From: Stappia indica
GTDB taxonomy: Bacteria; Pseudomonadota; Alphaproteobacteria; Rhizobiales; Stappiaceae
Assembly: GCF_009789575.1 (NCBI RefSeq)
Contig: NZ_CP046908.1
Location: 434,001-498,000 of the forward strand
Direction of reading: 5' to 3'
DNA length: 64,000 bases
The translations under genes were made by a program, and so were the position numbers. Every line of letters starts with the position of its first letter. Within the stretch, counting starts at the first letter, position 1. Under the pieces are notes generated by a model. The model was not told where the DNA came from. It worked only from the letters and a program-made list of their open reading frames with translations, and did not search any database. Of the stretch, positions 8,399 to 16,530 are shown piece by piece.

Positions 8399-10165
8399 CT
8401 ATCGCATCTCTTCCGGGGCCTCCACGCCGAGAATGCCGAGGCCGGAGGCAAGAACCAGAGAGATTGCATGTACGAGACCCAGGCGGGCCAGTGTTGTTTG
8501 TCGATCTTCAGCGTTAATAAAACGTAATTGCGGCGAATCCTTGCCTTTATTCCATTGCGAATGCAGGGCACTGGCCAGTTCGTGCAGGTAGAACGACACC
8601 CTGTGCGGCTCGTGTGCTTCCGCTGCGCTTTCCACCAGCCGCGGCCAGGCGGCGAGCTTCGCGGCAATGTCGCGCTCGCCCGAATCGGTCAGCAGCGAGA
8701 AGTCCGCCTTTCCAAGAGCTTGCGGCGAAACCGCCTCCGCGCCGAACTCCTCGCCGGCCTGGCGCAGCACCGAGCGGCAACGGGCATGGCCGTACTGCAC
8801 GTAGAAGACCGGGTTGTCCTTCGACTGCTCGGTCACCTTCTGGAAGTCGAAGTCGAGCGGCGCGTCGTTCTTCCGGTACAGCATCATGAAGCGCACCGGG
8901 TCGCGGCCCACCTCCTCCACCACGTCGCGCAGCGTCACGAACTCGCCGGAGCGCTTCGACATGGTCACCTGCTCGCCGGCGCGGAACAGCTTCACCAGCT
9001 GGCACAGCCGCACGATCACCTTGGCCTCGCCCCTGGAGATGGCGCGTCCGACCGCCTCCAGCCGCTTGACGTAGCCGCCGTGGTCGGCGCCCAGGATGAA
9101 GATCATTTCCTTGAAGCCGCGCTCGTATTTCGACAGGAAATACGCGACGTCCGCTGCGAAATACGTGTAGGACCCGTCAGACTTCTTCAGCGCCCGGTCG
9201 ATGTCGTCGCCGAAATCGGTGGCGCGGAACAGCGTCTGCTCGCGGTCCTCCCAGTCGTCCGGCAGCTGGCCCTTCGGCGGCGGCAGCGTGCCCTCGTAGA
9301 CGAGGTCGCGCGAGCGCAATTCGTCCAGCATCCGGTCGATCTGCGACCCGTTGGCGCCGTCGCGCGCATGCAGCGTGCGCTCGGAGAAGAACACCTCGTG
9401 CCGCACGTTGAGCAGCGCCAGGTCCGCGCGGATCAGGTCCATCATCGCGTCGATGGTGGCATCCTTGACCAGCACCATCCGCTCGCGCTCGTCCATCGCC
9501 AGCAGGCGGTCGGCATACTTCTCGGCCAGCATCTGCCCGACCGGCACCAGATAGTCGCCCGGATAGAGCCCTTCCGGGATCGCGCCGATCTCCTCGCCGA
9601 GCGCCTCGCGGTAACGCAGGAAGGCGGAGCTCGCCAGCGTGTCGACCTGCGAGCCGGCATCGTTGATGTAATATTCGCGGGTGACGTCGTAGCCGGCGAA
9701 GTCGAGCAGCGAGGCAAGCGCATCGCCCACCACCGCGCCGCGGCAATGGCCGACATGCATCGGCCCGGTCGGGTTGGCCGACACGTATTCGACATTGACC
9801 TTCAGCCCGCCGCCCATGACCGAGCGGCCGTAATCCGTGCCCGCCGCCAGGATCGCGGCCACGATCTTCGCCCACACGCCCTCGGTCAGCCGCAGGTTGA
9901 TGAAGCCCGGCCCCGCCACCTCGGCGCTGACGATGTCGTCGTTTTCCGCCAGCCGCGCGGCCAGCTGCTCGGCGAGCGCGCGCGGGTTGGTCTTCAGCGG
10001 CTTGGCCAGCACCATCGCGGCATTGGTGGCCAGATCGCCATGGGCGCTGTCGCGCGGCGGCTCGACCACGCAGCGCTGCAGCAGTTCGGCGCTGACGTCG
10101 TCGCCCGGATGCAGCTCGCGGATCGCCGTCCGGACCAGGTCGGCATAATGGCTGAAGATGTTCAT
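8399..10165 (-). CDS. argS: Arginyl-tRNA synthetase
   Basis: ArgS charges tRNA-Arg in the cytoplasm. The 588-residue class I synthetase has the HIGH-like motif in [15 protein letters not shown] (about residues 120-134). The KMSKS-like loop is TMSKRSGEF (about 395-403). The N-terminal Add-1 domain includes [19 protein letters not shown], and the C-terminal helical anticodon-binding domain ends in EAPEEMR. It lies between dgt (51 bp upstream) and the SPOR gene (60 bp downstream), all on the minus strand, suggesting one transcript. Confidence 0.97.
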   Translation of the reverse strand: MNIFSHYADLVRTAIRELHPGDDVSAELLQRCVVEPPRDSAHGDLATNAAMVLAKPLKTNPRALAEQLAARLAENDDIVSAEVAGPGFINLRLTEGVWAKIVAAILAAGTDYGRSVMGGGLKVNVEYVSANPTGPMHVGHCRGAVVGDALASLLDFAGYDVTREYYINDAGSQVDTLASSAFLRYREALGEEIGAIPEGLYPGDYLVPVGQMLAEKYADRLLAMDERERMVLVKDATIDAMMDLIRADLALLNVRHEVFFSERTLHARDGANGSQIDRMLDELRSRDLVYEGTLPPPKGQLPDDWEDREQTLFRATDFGDDIDRALKKSDGSYTYFAADVAYFLSKYERGFKEMIFILGADHGGYVKRLEAVGRAISRGEAKVIVRLCQLVKLFRAGEQVTMSKRSGEFVTLRDVVEEVGRDPVRFMMLYRKNDAPLDFDFQKVTEQSKDNPVFYVQYGHARCRSVLRQAGEEFGAEAVSPQALGKADFSLLTDSGERDIAAKLAAWPRLVESAAEAHEPHRVSFYLHELASALHSQWNKGKDSPQLRFINAEDRQTTLARLGLVHAISLVLASGLGILGVEAPEEMR

Positions 10166-10216
10166 GTCGGTCTTTCGGTGTCTTGGCGCAAAACGGGCGA
10201 AACGGTCGGCGGCGAC

Positions 10217-11434
10217 CTATCCCAAATCGGGAGTGTGGTCAAACAGCCGCCCGTGTTCCTCGATGGCGAAACGGTCGGTCATGCCGGCGATGAAGTCGCA
10301 CACGCGCCGTGCGCGCCGGGCCTCGTCGGCCTCATCGAGGCCGCGCCGCCACTCCTCCGGCATCCGCGCCGGCTCCTCCATGTAGGCGGCGAAGAGCTCG
10401 CGCACCACCGCCGCAACCTCCCGGCGCACCGCCAGCACCGACTCGTGCCGGTAGAGATTCGCGAAGAGAAACGCCTTCACCTGTTTCTCCCGCGCAGCCA
10501 TCGCATCGGAGAAGGTCACGACCGGCTCCCCGGCCCGGCGGATGTCCTCGACGCTTTGCGGGGCCAGCCGCTCCAGCCGCCGCACCGCCTCGCCGATCAC
10601 GTCTTCCACCATCCGGGTGATCGAGCGGCGGACGATCTCGTGGATGCGCCGCGCCTCCTCCAGCCCCGGATAGCGGGCATCGACCTCCGCCAGGATATCG
10701 GCGAAGAACGGCACCTCGCCGAGCTGGTCCAGCGACAGCAGCCCGGCGCGCAGGCCGTCGTCGAGATCGTGCGCGTCATAGGCGATGTCGTCGGCAATCG
10801 CCGCGGCCTGCGCCTCCGCACTCGGCCAGGTGTCGAGCCGCAGATCCTGCTTTTGCGCGTGCTGAGCGATGGCGAAGGGCAGTCCTGTCTCGGCGAACTT
10901 GCCGAGCGGCTTGCCGTCGGCACCCGTCAGCGGGCCGTTGTGCTTGACGAGGCCCTCCAGCGTCTCCCACGACAGGTTCAGCCCGTCGAACTCGGCGTAG
11001 CGCCGCTCCAGCAGCGTCACGATCCGCAGGGACTGGGCATTGTGGTCGAAGCCGCCATAGGGCGCCATGCAGGCGTCCATCACGTCCTCGCCCTCGTGGC
11101 CGAAGGGCGTGTGGCCGAGATCGTGCGCCAGCGCCAGACATTCGGCCAGGTCCTCGTCGAGCCTCAGCGCGCGTGCCAGCGAACGGGCGATCTGCGACAC
11201 CTCGATCGTATGCGTCAGCCGGGTCCGGAAGTGGTCGCCCTCGTGATAGACGAAGACCTGCGTCTTGTGCTTCAGCCGCCGGAACGCCGTCGAATGGATG
11301 ATCCGGTCGCGGTCGCGCTGGAACGGCGTGCGCGTCGGGCTCTCCGGCTCGGGCACGAGCCGGCCCACGCTGTGATCGGGATCGGTGGCGTAGGGCGCGC
11401 GCGGCTGGGCTCCATAGCCAAGCGGTGCGGTCAT
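10217..11434 (-). CDS. dgt: Deoxyguanosinetriphosphate triphosphohydrolase-like HD protein
   Basis: Dgt-type enzymes hydrolyse dNTPs to nucleoside and triphosphate. The metal-binding HD residues are visible in [19 protein letters not shown] and [18 protein letters not shown]. The opening [20 protein letters not shown] is the conserved Dgt N-terminus. With the ATG at 11434 the protein is 405 residues, normal for the type-2 subfamily. An upstream in-frame start at 11821 would run antisense through the divergent ErpA-type gene and is unlikely. The 329-bp gap to that gene should hold both promoters. Confidence 0.93.
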   Translation of the reverse strand: MTAPLGYGAQPRAPYATDPDHSVGRLVPEPESPTRTPFQRDRDRIIHSTAFRRLKHKTQVFVYHEGDHFRTRLTHTIEVSQIARSLARALRLDEDLAECLALAHDLGHTPFGHEGEDVMDACMAPYGGFDHNAQSLRIVTLLERRYAEFDGLNLSWETLEGLVKHNGPLTGADGKPLGKFAETGLPFAIAQHAQKQDLRLDTWPSAEAQAAAIADDIAYDAHDLDDGLRAGLLSLDQLGEVPFFADILAEVDARYPGLEEARRIHEIVRRSITRMVEDVIGEAVRRLERLAPQSVEDIRRAGEPVVTFSDAMAAREKQVKAFLFANLYRHESVLAVRREVAAVVRELFAAYMEEPARMPEEWRRGLDEADEARRARRVCDFIAGMTDRFAIEEHGRLFDHTPDLG

Positions 11435-11763
11435 GAGGGCTCCCCGGGTCGTTGCGACGGCATCCCTCAGGCGGTCCGGCCGGCCTCCGGCGCGGGCTCG
11501 CACTGCGGCGCCATCCATGCGAGACTGTTGACGCATGCTCGCGCTGTTCATACCTATTCGGTAACGCCTTGCACAGGGCGGCATGCGAGCGAGCGGCGGA
11601 ATTTTGCGCGAAGGCCGAAGGGCCGCGCACCTTTCGCCCCAAGATGCCGACTGTGCGGGCCGGAAAGCCGAAGAGCCGCAAGGCCGGCGGCCTTCCGCAC
11701 ACCGCAAGCGCCGCCAGCGCTCCCATCGTGGAGAACGCCGCGGCCCGAAAGAGAGTGACGACC

Positions 11764-12147
11764 ATGGCCGATCACATTGCATCGACGGCGCAGGACGCGA
11801 GCCCCCAGACCGCGACCGCACAAGCCAGCGTGGAGCTGAGCGACGCCGCCGTGCGCCGCATCGCCCGCATCCTGTCTTCCGAGCCGGCGGGCACCAGCCT
11901 GCGTATCTCGGTGGAAGGCGGCGGCTGCTCCGGCTTCCAGTACAAGTACGACCTGGTCACCGAACAGGAAGAGGGCGACATCGTCCTTGCCCGCGACGGT
12001 GCCAGCGTGCTCGTCGATCCCGTATCGCTTCAGTACATGGAAGGTGCGGTCATCGATTTCGTCGACGACCTGATGGGCCAGTCCTTCCAGATCCGCAATC
12101 CGCTCGCCACCGCCGGCTGCGGCTGCGGCACAAGCTTCGCCATCTGA
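11764..12147 (+). CDS. erpA: Iron-sulfur cluster carrier, ErpA/IscA/HesB family
   Basis: A-type carriers receive Fe-S clusters from the assembly scaffold and pass them to apo-enzymes. The 127-residue protein has the three invariant cysteines: Cys55 in [10 protein letters not shown], and Cys119 and Cys121 in the C-terminal [10 protein letters not shown]. It starts at the ATG at 11764. Upstream in-frame codons are not protein-like. It is divergent from dgt and 38 bp upstream of xthA on the same strand. ErpA is favoured over IscA because no isc or suf genes are nearby, but sequence alone does not settle the subtype. Confidence 0.88.
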   Translation: MADHIASTAQDASPQTATAQASVELSDAAVRRIARILSSEPAGTSLRISVEGGGCSGFQYKYDLVTEQEEGDIVLARDGASVLVDPVSLQYMEGAVIDFVDDLMGQSFQIRNPLATAGCGCGTSFAI

Positions 12148-12185
12148 CGGCGACCCTTCTCGCCACGCATCACGGGACAACGCCG

Positions 12186-12989
12186 TTGAAAATCGCCACC
12201 TGGAACATCAACGGCGTCAAGGCGCGCCTCGACGTAACGCTTGCCTGGCTGCGCGAGGCGGCGCCCGATGTCGCCTGCCTGCAGGAGATCAAGTCGGTCG
12301 ACGAGGGCTTCCCGCGCGCCGCCTTCGAGGAACTCGGCTACCATGTCGAGACCCACGGCCAGAAGGGCTTCAACGGCGTCGCCATTCTCTCGCGCACGCC
12401 GGTGAGCGAGGTCCTGCGCGGCCTTCCCGGCGACGACAGCGACGAGCAGGCCCGCTACATCGAGGCGCGGATCGAGACCCCGATCGAGACAAAGGACGGC
12501 GATGCCCGCCCCTTGCGCGTCGGCTGCCTCTACCTGCCGAACGGCAATCCGCTCGGCACGGAGAAGTTTCCCTACAAACTGGCCTGGATGCAGCGGCTCA
12601 TCGTCCATGCCCGTGCGCGCCTCGCCGACGAGGAGCGCTTCCTGCTGCTCGGCGACTACAACGTCATCCCGCAGCCGATCGACGCGCGCAATCCGCAGAA
12701 CTGGGTGGACGACGCGCTGTTCCAGCCGGAAAGCCGCTCGGCCTTCCGCGCGCTTGTCGGCCTCGGCTTCACCGAGGCGGTGCGCGCCGTCAACACGGAC
12801 GCGGACGTCTACACGTTCTGGGATTATCAGGCCGGCGCCTGGCAGAAGAACAACGGCATCCGCATCGACCATGTGCTGATGTCGCCGGAGGCGACCGACG
12901 GCTTCGAGGGCGCCGGCATCGATGCCCATGTCCGCGCCTGGGAAAAGCCCTCCGACCACGTTCCCGTCTGGGTCCGCCTCGCCGCGTAA
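12186..12989 (+). CDS. xthA: Exodeoxyribonuclease III (AP endonuclease)
   Basis: XthA removes 3' blocking groups and cuts at abasic sites in base-excision repair. The 267-residue protein shows the EEP-fold motifs KIATWNINGVKARL (metal-binding Asn at about residue 7), CLQEIK (catalytic Glu), LLGDYNVIP, and the C-terminal RIDHVLMS and PSDHVPVWV (catalytic Asp-His). The reading frame opens with TTG at 12186, immediately before KIATWN. No ATG fits the conserved N-terminus, so a TTG start is inferred. A likely weak ribosome site (GGGAC) lies upstream. Confidence 0.93.
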   Translation: MKIATWNINGVKARLDVTLAWLREAAPDVACLQEIKSVDEGFPRAAFEELGYHVETHGQKGFNGVAILSRTPVSEVLRGLPGDDSDEQARYIEARIETPIETKDGDARPLRVGCLYLPNGNPLGTEKFPYKLAWMQRLIVHARARLADEERFLLLGDYNVIPQPIDARNPQNWVDDALFQPESRSAFRALVGLGFTEAVRAVNTDADVYTFWDYQAGAWQKNNGIRIDHVLMSPEATDGFEGAGIDAHVRAWEKPSDHVPVWVRLAA

Positions 12990-13024
12990 GGGCGAGGGGC
13001 CGCCGTCCGCCTCACATTCGCTGA

Positions 13025-13143
13025 GAGTACCTCTGGGTCCCGGCTCTCCGGCTTCGCCCGCGGCCGGGATGACCTTCCGAGAGGAGGAAACGCCCTCACC
13101 TCCCCTCGGCCGTCACCCCGGCCAAGCGCAAGCGCAGAGCCGG
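13025..13143. repeat. Palindromic intergenic repeat array, left part
   Basis: Two unit types lie downstream of xthA. One begins GGGTCCCGGCTCTCCGGC and ends GGCCGGGATGACCTTCC (13036-13078, called R5 here). The other begins GTCACCCCGGCCAAGCGC and ends GAGCCGG (13112-13143, called R1). Each has self-complementary ends (CCCGGC/GCCGGG or CCCCGGC/GCCGGGG). The same units recur at 14255-15862 and 29847-30821. R1 is cut here by an IS110-type element, and its other half resumes at 14253. The units resemble REP-like extragenic palindromes. Confidence 0.8.
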
Positions 13144-13152
13144 CAACTGTGT

Positions 13153-14088
13153 TTACGTTGGGCGATATGGGACGTTGTCGCGCAGCATGGCGTTGAGGCG
13201 GATGAGGAGTTTTCGTGCGGTTGCGATGAGGGCGATCTTGCGGGCTTTTGCGGTTTTGGTGATGCGGTCGGCGAAGGCCTTGAGATCGGGGCAGACGCGC
13301 GCGGCGATCAGTGCGGCCATGTAGAGCGCCTTTCTGACACGGGCGCGACCGCCGGCGATGCAGCGCTGTCCTTTGAGTTTGCCGGAATCGTGATTGAGCG
13401 GGGCGAGCCCGGCCAGCGCCGAAAGCCGCTTGGGTCCGGTCCTCCCAAGCTCGGGCATGAGTGCCAGCAGGACCTGGGCAGAGACCGGGCCGATACCCGG
13501 CGCGCTGGCCAGAAGGCGGGCCTGATCGCGCAACTCCCGCTGCGCCTTCACGTGGCGCTGGATCTCCGCCTCCACGCGGGCGATGGCCTCGCCCAGACGG
13601 GTGATCGCAGCTTCGAGGTCCTCGCGCACGAACGGGTCCTGGACCTGGGAGAGGCGGTTCTTCTCCATGACGCGCATGGCGACGATCTGGTCGCGGCGCG
13701 CGCTCAGCTCCGCCAGGCGAAGGCGGTGGGGACAGGGCGGCGCGTCGGGTTCCGGCCGCAGCCGCTCGCCGAGATCGGCCAGCACCACCGCGTCCAGCGC
13801 ATCGGTCTTGGCCTTGCGCCCGCGCGCCTGGGCATAGCGGCGCACAAGCGTCGGGTTGAGCCGGGCGCTGGCGACGCCGGCCCGGTGCAGGCGCTCGCGC
13901 AGGATCCGGTCGTAACTCCCGGTCGCCTCGAAGACGACGAGGCAGTGCGTCCGCGCCAGATGTCCGGCCCACCTCTCCACCGCCGCAGCCGTGTTGTCGA
14001 TCCGCCGCACACGGCCCTCGGCCGGGTCGAAGAGGTCCAGCCAATCCTTGGAAACATCGCATCCCACGTAGCGATCGAATATAGTCAT
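13153..14088 (-). CDS. IS110-family transposase (DEDD/serine recombinase), element A
   Basis: This 311-residue transposase has an N-terminal RuvC-like DEDD domain. Acidic motifs are YVGCDVSKDWLDLF (Asp about residue 10), VVFEATGSYDR (Glu) and KTDALDAVVLAD (Asp pair). The C-terminal Tnp_20 domain follows: LLASAPGIGPVSAQVLLALM, then LSALAGLAPLNHDSGKLKG with the conserved serine of the AxxxSxAGxxP type. I chose the ATG at 14088 because it opens the conserved MTIFDRYVGCDVSK; the codons upstream are leader. It is intact and differs in sequence from the second transposase at 14773, so the two are independent insertions. Confidence 0.92.
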   Translation of the reverse strand: MTIFDRYVGCDVSKDWLDLFDPAEGRVRRIDNTAAAVERWAGHLARTHCLVVFEATGSYDRILRERLHRAGVASARLNPTLVRRYAQARGRKAKTDALDAVVLADLGERLRPEPDAPPCPHRLRLAELSARRDQIVAMRVMEKNRLSQVQDPFVREDLEAAITRLGEAIARVEAEIQRHVKAQRELRDQARLLASAPGIGPVSAQVLLALMPELGRTGPKRLSALAGLAPLNHDSGKLKGQRCIAGGRARVRKALYMAALIAARVCPDLKAFADRITKTAKARKIALIATARKLLIRLNAMLRDNVPYRPT

Positions 14089-14090
14089 GA

Positions 14091-14230
14091 GGCCTGTCCC
14101 TGTGATGCGAGGTCTGTTGCAAGCAGCCTCGTGCAACTGTTCAGGTTGATCATGCGAAGCGGGACGGGGCCAATGCCGGCTCACGGTCTCACAACGACCA
14201 GGGGCCCAACGGCCTCCGTCCCGCAAGCAT
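14091..14230 (-). ncRNA. Candidate bridge RNA of element A (target and donor loops)
   Basis: Read on the minus strand, the leader folds into a 9-bp stem, GCGGGACGG (14224-14216) with CCGTCCCGC (14167-14159). Inside it, GGCCCC (14206-14201) equals the left target half plus core at 14258-14253. GAGCCGG (14182-14176) complements the right target half plus core (13137-13143 region). A second hairpin follows. Its 5' arm ACAGTTGC (14140-14133) equals the transposase-distal end of the element (13150-13143). Its 3' arm is weaker: ACAGG, complementary to the other end (CCTGT), occurs twice at 14103-14093. Three of four guide arms therefore match. The RNA ends are estimated and no promoter is assigned. 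Confidence 0.7.
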
Positions 14231-14254
14231 CATGACACAACACAGACATACAGG

Positions 14255-14564
14255 GGCCTATTGGCTTCCAGAGCGGCGGCGAGAGCACGCACGCGTGAAC
14301 CTCACGCACAGAGTGTCGTCCCGGTTTCGGCACAGCCGAAGACCGGGACCCAGTACCCCCGAACGGTCGCGAATGAAGCCTCGGCGCCGCCACAAGCGAG
14401 TTTCGCCGGCGGAAAACGCCCTCGCGCCACCATCCACTCGGGCGAATACTGGATACCTGCCTTCGCAGGTATGACAGCGGTGAAGGTGGCGGTGGGCTTC
14501 CGCCTCACACCCGCTGAAGTTGCCAATGGGTCCCGGATCTTCGCCCTTACGGCCTCGTCCGGGA
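14255..14564. repeat. Palindromic repeat array between the two IS elements
   Basis: This stretch continues the array split by element A. It holds the rest of R1 (GGCCTATTGGCTTCCAGAGC), an R3 unit near 14321-14356 (GTCCCGGTTTCGGCACAGCC then GAAGACCGGGA), and an R4 unit near 14450-14475 (TGCCTTCGCAGGTATGAC). The left half of an R5 unit lies at 14526-14564 and is interrupted by element B. No credible gene is present. R3 and R4 recur at 30065-30220 and 30607-30762, so the array order R1-R3-R4-R5 is a composite module. Confidence 0.75.
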
Positions 14565-14589
14565 TTGTTCGTCTGAAGAGATGGTAGAG

Positions 14590-14760
14590 TTTGGGTGGTC
14601 TCCCGGCCTGAACCGCCGGGAGACCAGTGGCAGGCGACCGGACCGGGATTGGGCTTTCGCCCGTCGTCATCATGGTCCCTGCCGCTTCCTTTTCCCGCTT
14701 GGAGAGTTGATTGGGCCTCTGGCTGACACCACGCCCGCGAACAATCCGAAGCACGATCAG
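14590..14760 (+). ncRNA. Candidate bridge RNA of element B (5' hairpin, target loop, donor loop)
   Basis: A perfect 11-bp hairpin (14597-14607 with 14615-14625) is followed by two loops. Target loop: stems GGCAG/CTGCC (14629, 14679) and GGGC/GCCC (14651, 14659) flank two arms. CCGGGAT (14643-14649) is identical to the left flank plus core (14559-14565). GTCATC (14666-14671) is complementary to core plus right flank (15743-15748). Donor loop: stems GCTTGG/CCGAAGC and GGGC/GCCC flank GAGTTGAT (14704-14711) and CGAACAATC (14738-14746). The first is identical to the right end (15738-15745); the second is complementary to the left end (14563-14571). All four arms include the core GAT or its complement, the published IS621 bridge-RNA logic. 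Exact RNA ends are estimated. Confidence 0.85.
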
Positions 14761-14772
14761 GATACCACCGCC

Positions 14773-15744
14773 ATGGCCTTTCTGGAACATGCCCCGTCCC
14801 ACGTCGTCGGCATCGACGTGTCGAAGCTGACCCTTGCCGTCTGTCCGGCGCCGGGCAACACCGCCTGCACCGCCGCCTGCACCGTGGCCAGCACCGTGGC
14901 CAACACGGCCCGGGCGATCCGCAAGCTGGTCGCCGGCCTGCCCTCCGGGACGCTCATCGTCTGCGAGCCGACCGGCGGCCACGAAGCCCTGCTGCTGGCA
15001 GAGCTCGCGGCCGCAGGCATCGCCTGCCACCGCGCCGACACCCTCAAGGCCAGGGCCTTCGCCCGTTCCTTCGGGCGACTGGCCAAGACCGATGCCATCG
15101 ATGCCGCACTGCTGGCCGCCTATGGCCAGGAGCGATGGCGCCACCTTCCGCTCCACCGCCCGGCCGATCGCACCCAGGCGCAACTCGCCGCGCTCGTCGC
15201 CCGCAGGCACGACCTCATGGCCATTCGCGGCGCCGAACTCAACCGCGCCAAGTCGCCCGGATGCACCCTGGTCTCGGCCTCCTGCAGGAGCCTCGTCAGA
15301 ACGCTCGACCGCCAGATCGAGACCATCGACACGGCCATCGCAGGCCTTTGCGCGCAATGCACCCTGCTCGCAAGGCGTATCGCCCTCTACCGCTCGCTGC
15401 CGGGCGTGGGGCCAAGGACCGCCATCTCCCTGGCCGCCGCCATGCCCGAGCTCGGCACCATGACCGGAAAGCAGGCCGCATCCCTGGCGGGCCTTGCCCC
15501 ACACCCCAACGACAGCGGAACCTTGAAGGGCTACCGCAAGACCCGCGGCGGACGCCCGCAGATCCGTTCCATCCTCTTCATGGCCGCCCTCAGCGCCGCA
15601 CGCTGCAAAGGGCCGCTGCGACCCGTCTTCCAGAGGCTCATCGCAAACGGAAAGAAGCCCATCGTCGCCCTAACCGCGCTCATGAGAAAGATCGTCGTCA
15701 TCCTCAACGCAAGAATGAGAGACCACCTCAACGATATGAGTTGA
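14773..15744 (+). CDS. IS110-family transposase (DEDD/serine recombinase), element B
   Basis: This 323-residue protein has the RuvC-like motifs VVGIDVSKLTLAV, IVCEPTGGHE and KTDAIDAALLA. The Tnp_20 domain is YRSLPGVGPRTAISLAAAMPE, then AASLAGLAPHPNDSGTLKGY with the conserved serine. The ATG at 14773 opens MAFLEHAPSHVVGIDVSK; upstream in-frame codons lie in the guide-RNA leader. The stop codon (15742-15744) coincides with the right end of the element, so end sequence and coding sequence overlap. It is intact and looks active. It is a different IS110 subgroup member from the transposase of element A. Confidence 0.92.
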   Translation: MAFLEHAPSHVVGIDVSKLTLAVCPAPGNTACTAACTVASTVANTARAIRKLVAGLPSGTLIVCEPTGGHEALLLAELAAAGIACHRADTLKARAFARSFGRLAKTDAIDAALLAAYGQERWRHLPLHRPADRTQAQLAALVARRHDLMAIRGAELNRAKSPGCTLVSASCRSLVRTLDRQIETIDTAIAGLCAQCTLLARRIALYRSLPGVGPRTAISLAAAMPELGTMTGKQAASLAGLAPHPNDSGTLKGYRKTRGGRPQIRSILFMAALSAARCKGPLRPVFQRLIANGKKPIVALTALMRKIVVILNARMRDHLNDMS

Positions 15745-15862
15745 TGACCTTTCGAGAATGACGCTCCGCCTCACATCCCCTCTGCCGTCACCCCGGCCAA
15801 GCGCAAGCGCAGAGCCGGGGCCTATTGGCTTCCAGAGCGGTGGCGACAACGCGCTCCCCGAA
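15745..15862. repeat. Palindromic repeat array, right part (intact R1 unit)
   Basis: The right half of the R5 unit cut by element B resumes with TGACCTTTCGAGAATGACGC. A complete R1 unit follows at 15787-15835, beginning GTCACCCCGGCCAAGCGC, passing through GAGCCGGGGCCTATTGG and ending GGCTTCCAGAGC. This uninterrupted R1 copy is the reference that fixes the insertion point of element A. Confidence 0.8.
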
Positions 15863-15870
15863 AACCGCCC

Positions 15871-16353
15871 CTACCCACCCGGCAGGCACAGGGGCGCTGC
15901 GGCGAGCGTCATCGGCGCGCGGGCGGAGGTCGGGCACGAGCGGTCGAGCGTTTCCCAGGTGGTGTTGTTGAGCACCATCGAGCAGCGGGCAAGGCGCGGC
16001 CCCTCGGGGCTGCGCAGGCAGACCGTCTCGCCGAGCCGGTAGTTCACCCCGAAATAACGGCAGGTGCAGTCCGGCCCGCCAAGGGCGGCGCTGCCGTCGG
16101 CGATGGAGACCACGCCCGGCCCCCTCGCCCCGCCGGAAACGATCTCGACGGCAGCGGACGGGCCGGCGAACGCCAACGCCAGAAGCATGGCGCAGGCCAG
16201 GCCCGGCAGGGCGAACCCCGGCAGGAACTCAGGACCGAGCGAAGAAGAAAAACGCGCAAACGGCCTGGTGACGGCGGCTCCCGGAAGAGCCGGCGCCGCC
16301 CGCCCGTCACGGGCCCGTCTGATACGGATGCGGGGCAGCCAGGTCCTGCGCAT
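15871..16353 (-). CDS. Hypothetical exported protein, cysteine-containing
   Basis: No family is recognised. The ATG at 16353 gives 160 residues, opening with a very basic stretch (MRRTWLPRIRIRRARDGR). A hydrophobic segment (LACAMLLALAFAGPSAA, about residues 53-69) that looks like a signal peptide follows. An internal ATG at about 16191 (MLLALAFAGPSAA) would give a shorter export signal. The mature part has six cysteines, with CTCRYFGVNYRLGETVC and LARCSMVLNNTTWE the most conserved-looking parts. It stands alone between the repeat array and exoR. Presence of a real protein is likely; the start is uncertain. Confidence 0.6.
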   Translation of the reverse strand: MRRTWLPRIRIRRARDGRAAPALPGAAVTRPFARFSSSLGPEFLPGFALPGLACAMLLALAFAGPSAAVEIVSGGARGPGVVSIADGSAALGGPDCTCRYFGVNYRLGETVCLRSPEGPRLARCSMVLNNTTWETLDRSCPTSARAPMTLAAAPLCLPGG

Positions 16354-16530
16354 GCAAAAGCCTAGCACAGGCGCCGGGCTTTCGCGAGCATTCCTGACGC
16401 TGCGGCAGGCCGCAGTCGCGCGAAGTCCCGCCCCCCGCCTTGCCGCCCGCGGGATGAGAGCGAGCGAACGAAAACGGGCAGGGAAATCCCCTGCCCGCCT
16501 TCAAATCTGCCGCAGGAAACCCGTCCCGCC

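Larger units (their letters stand above)
13144..14252 (-). mobile_element. IS110-family insertion element A (about 1.1 kb), inserted in an R1 repeat
   Basis: Boundaries follow from comparison with the unbroken R1 copy at 15787-15835, which reads GAGCCGGGGCCTATTGG. Here GAGCCGG ends at 13143 and GGGGCCTATTGG resumes at 14253. The element between has one minus-strand transposase gene, only 9 bp beyond its stop, and a 164-bp leader upstream of its ATG. There are no terminal inverted repeats and no target duplication beyond a shared GG at the edges, so either end could shift by 2 bp. This fits the IS110 group, which recombines at a short core without classic inverted repeats. Confidence 0.85.
14565..15744 (+). 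mobile_element. IS110-family insertion element B (about 1.18 kb), inserted in an R5 repeat
   Basis: Unbroken R5 copies at 13061-13078 and near 30346 read CCGGGATGACC. Here CCGGGA ends at 14564 and TGACC resumes at 15745, so the insertion is exact. GAT is present at both edges (14563-14565 and 15743-15745), which marks the likely recombination core. The transposase stop codon lies at the very end of the element, and a 208-bp non-coding leader precedes its ATG. There are no inverted repeats. It sits about 310 bp from element A in the same repeat array, in the opposite orientation. Confidence 0.87.

Noticed and set aside
8528-11758. A 1076-codon plus-strand open frame antisense to argS and dgt
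   Set aside because: It is the shadow of two conserved minus-strand genes in high-GC DNA. Its translation is His/Arg/Gln-rich and lacks any motif.
13144-14252. Terminal inverted repeats or target duplications for the IS elements
   Set aside because: Comparison with intact repeat copies shows only 2-3 shared bases at each edge, best read as the recombination core. No inverted ends were found.
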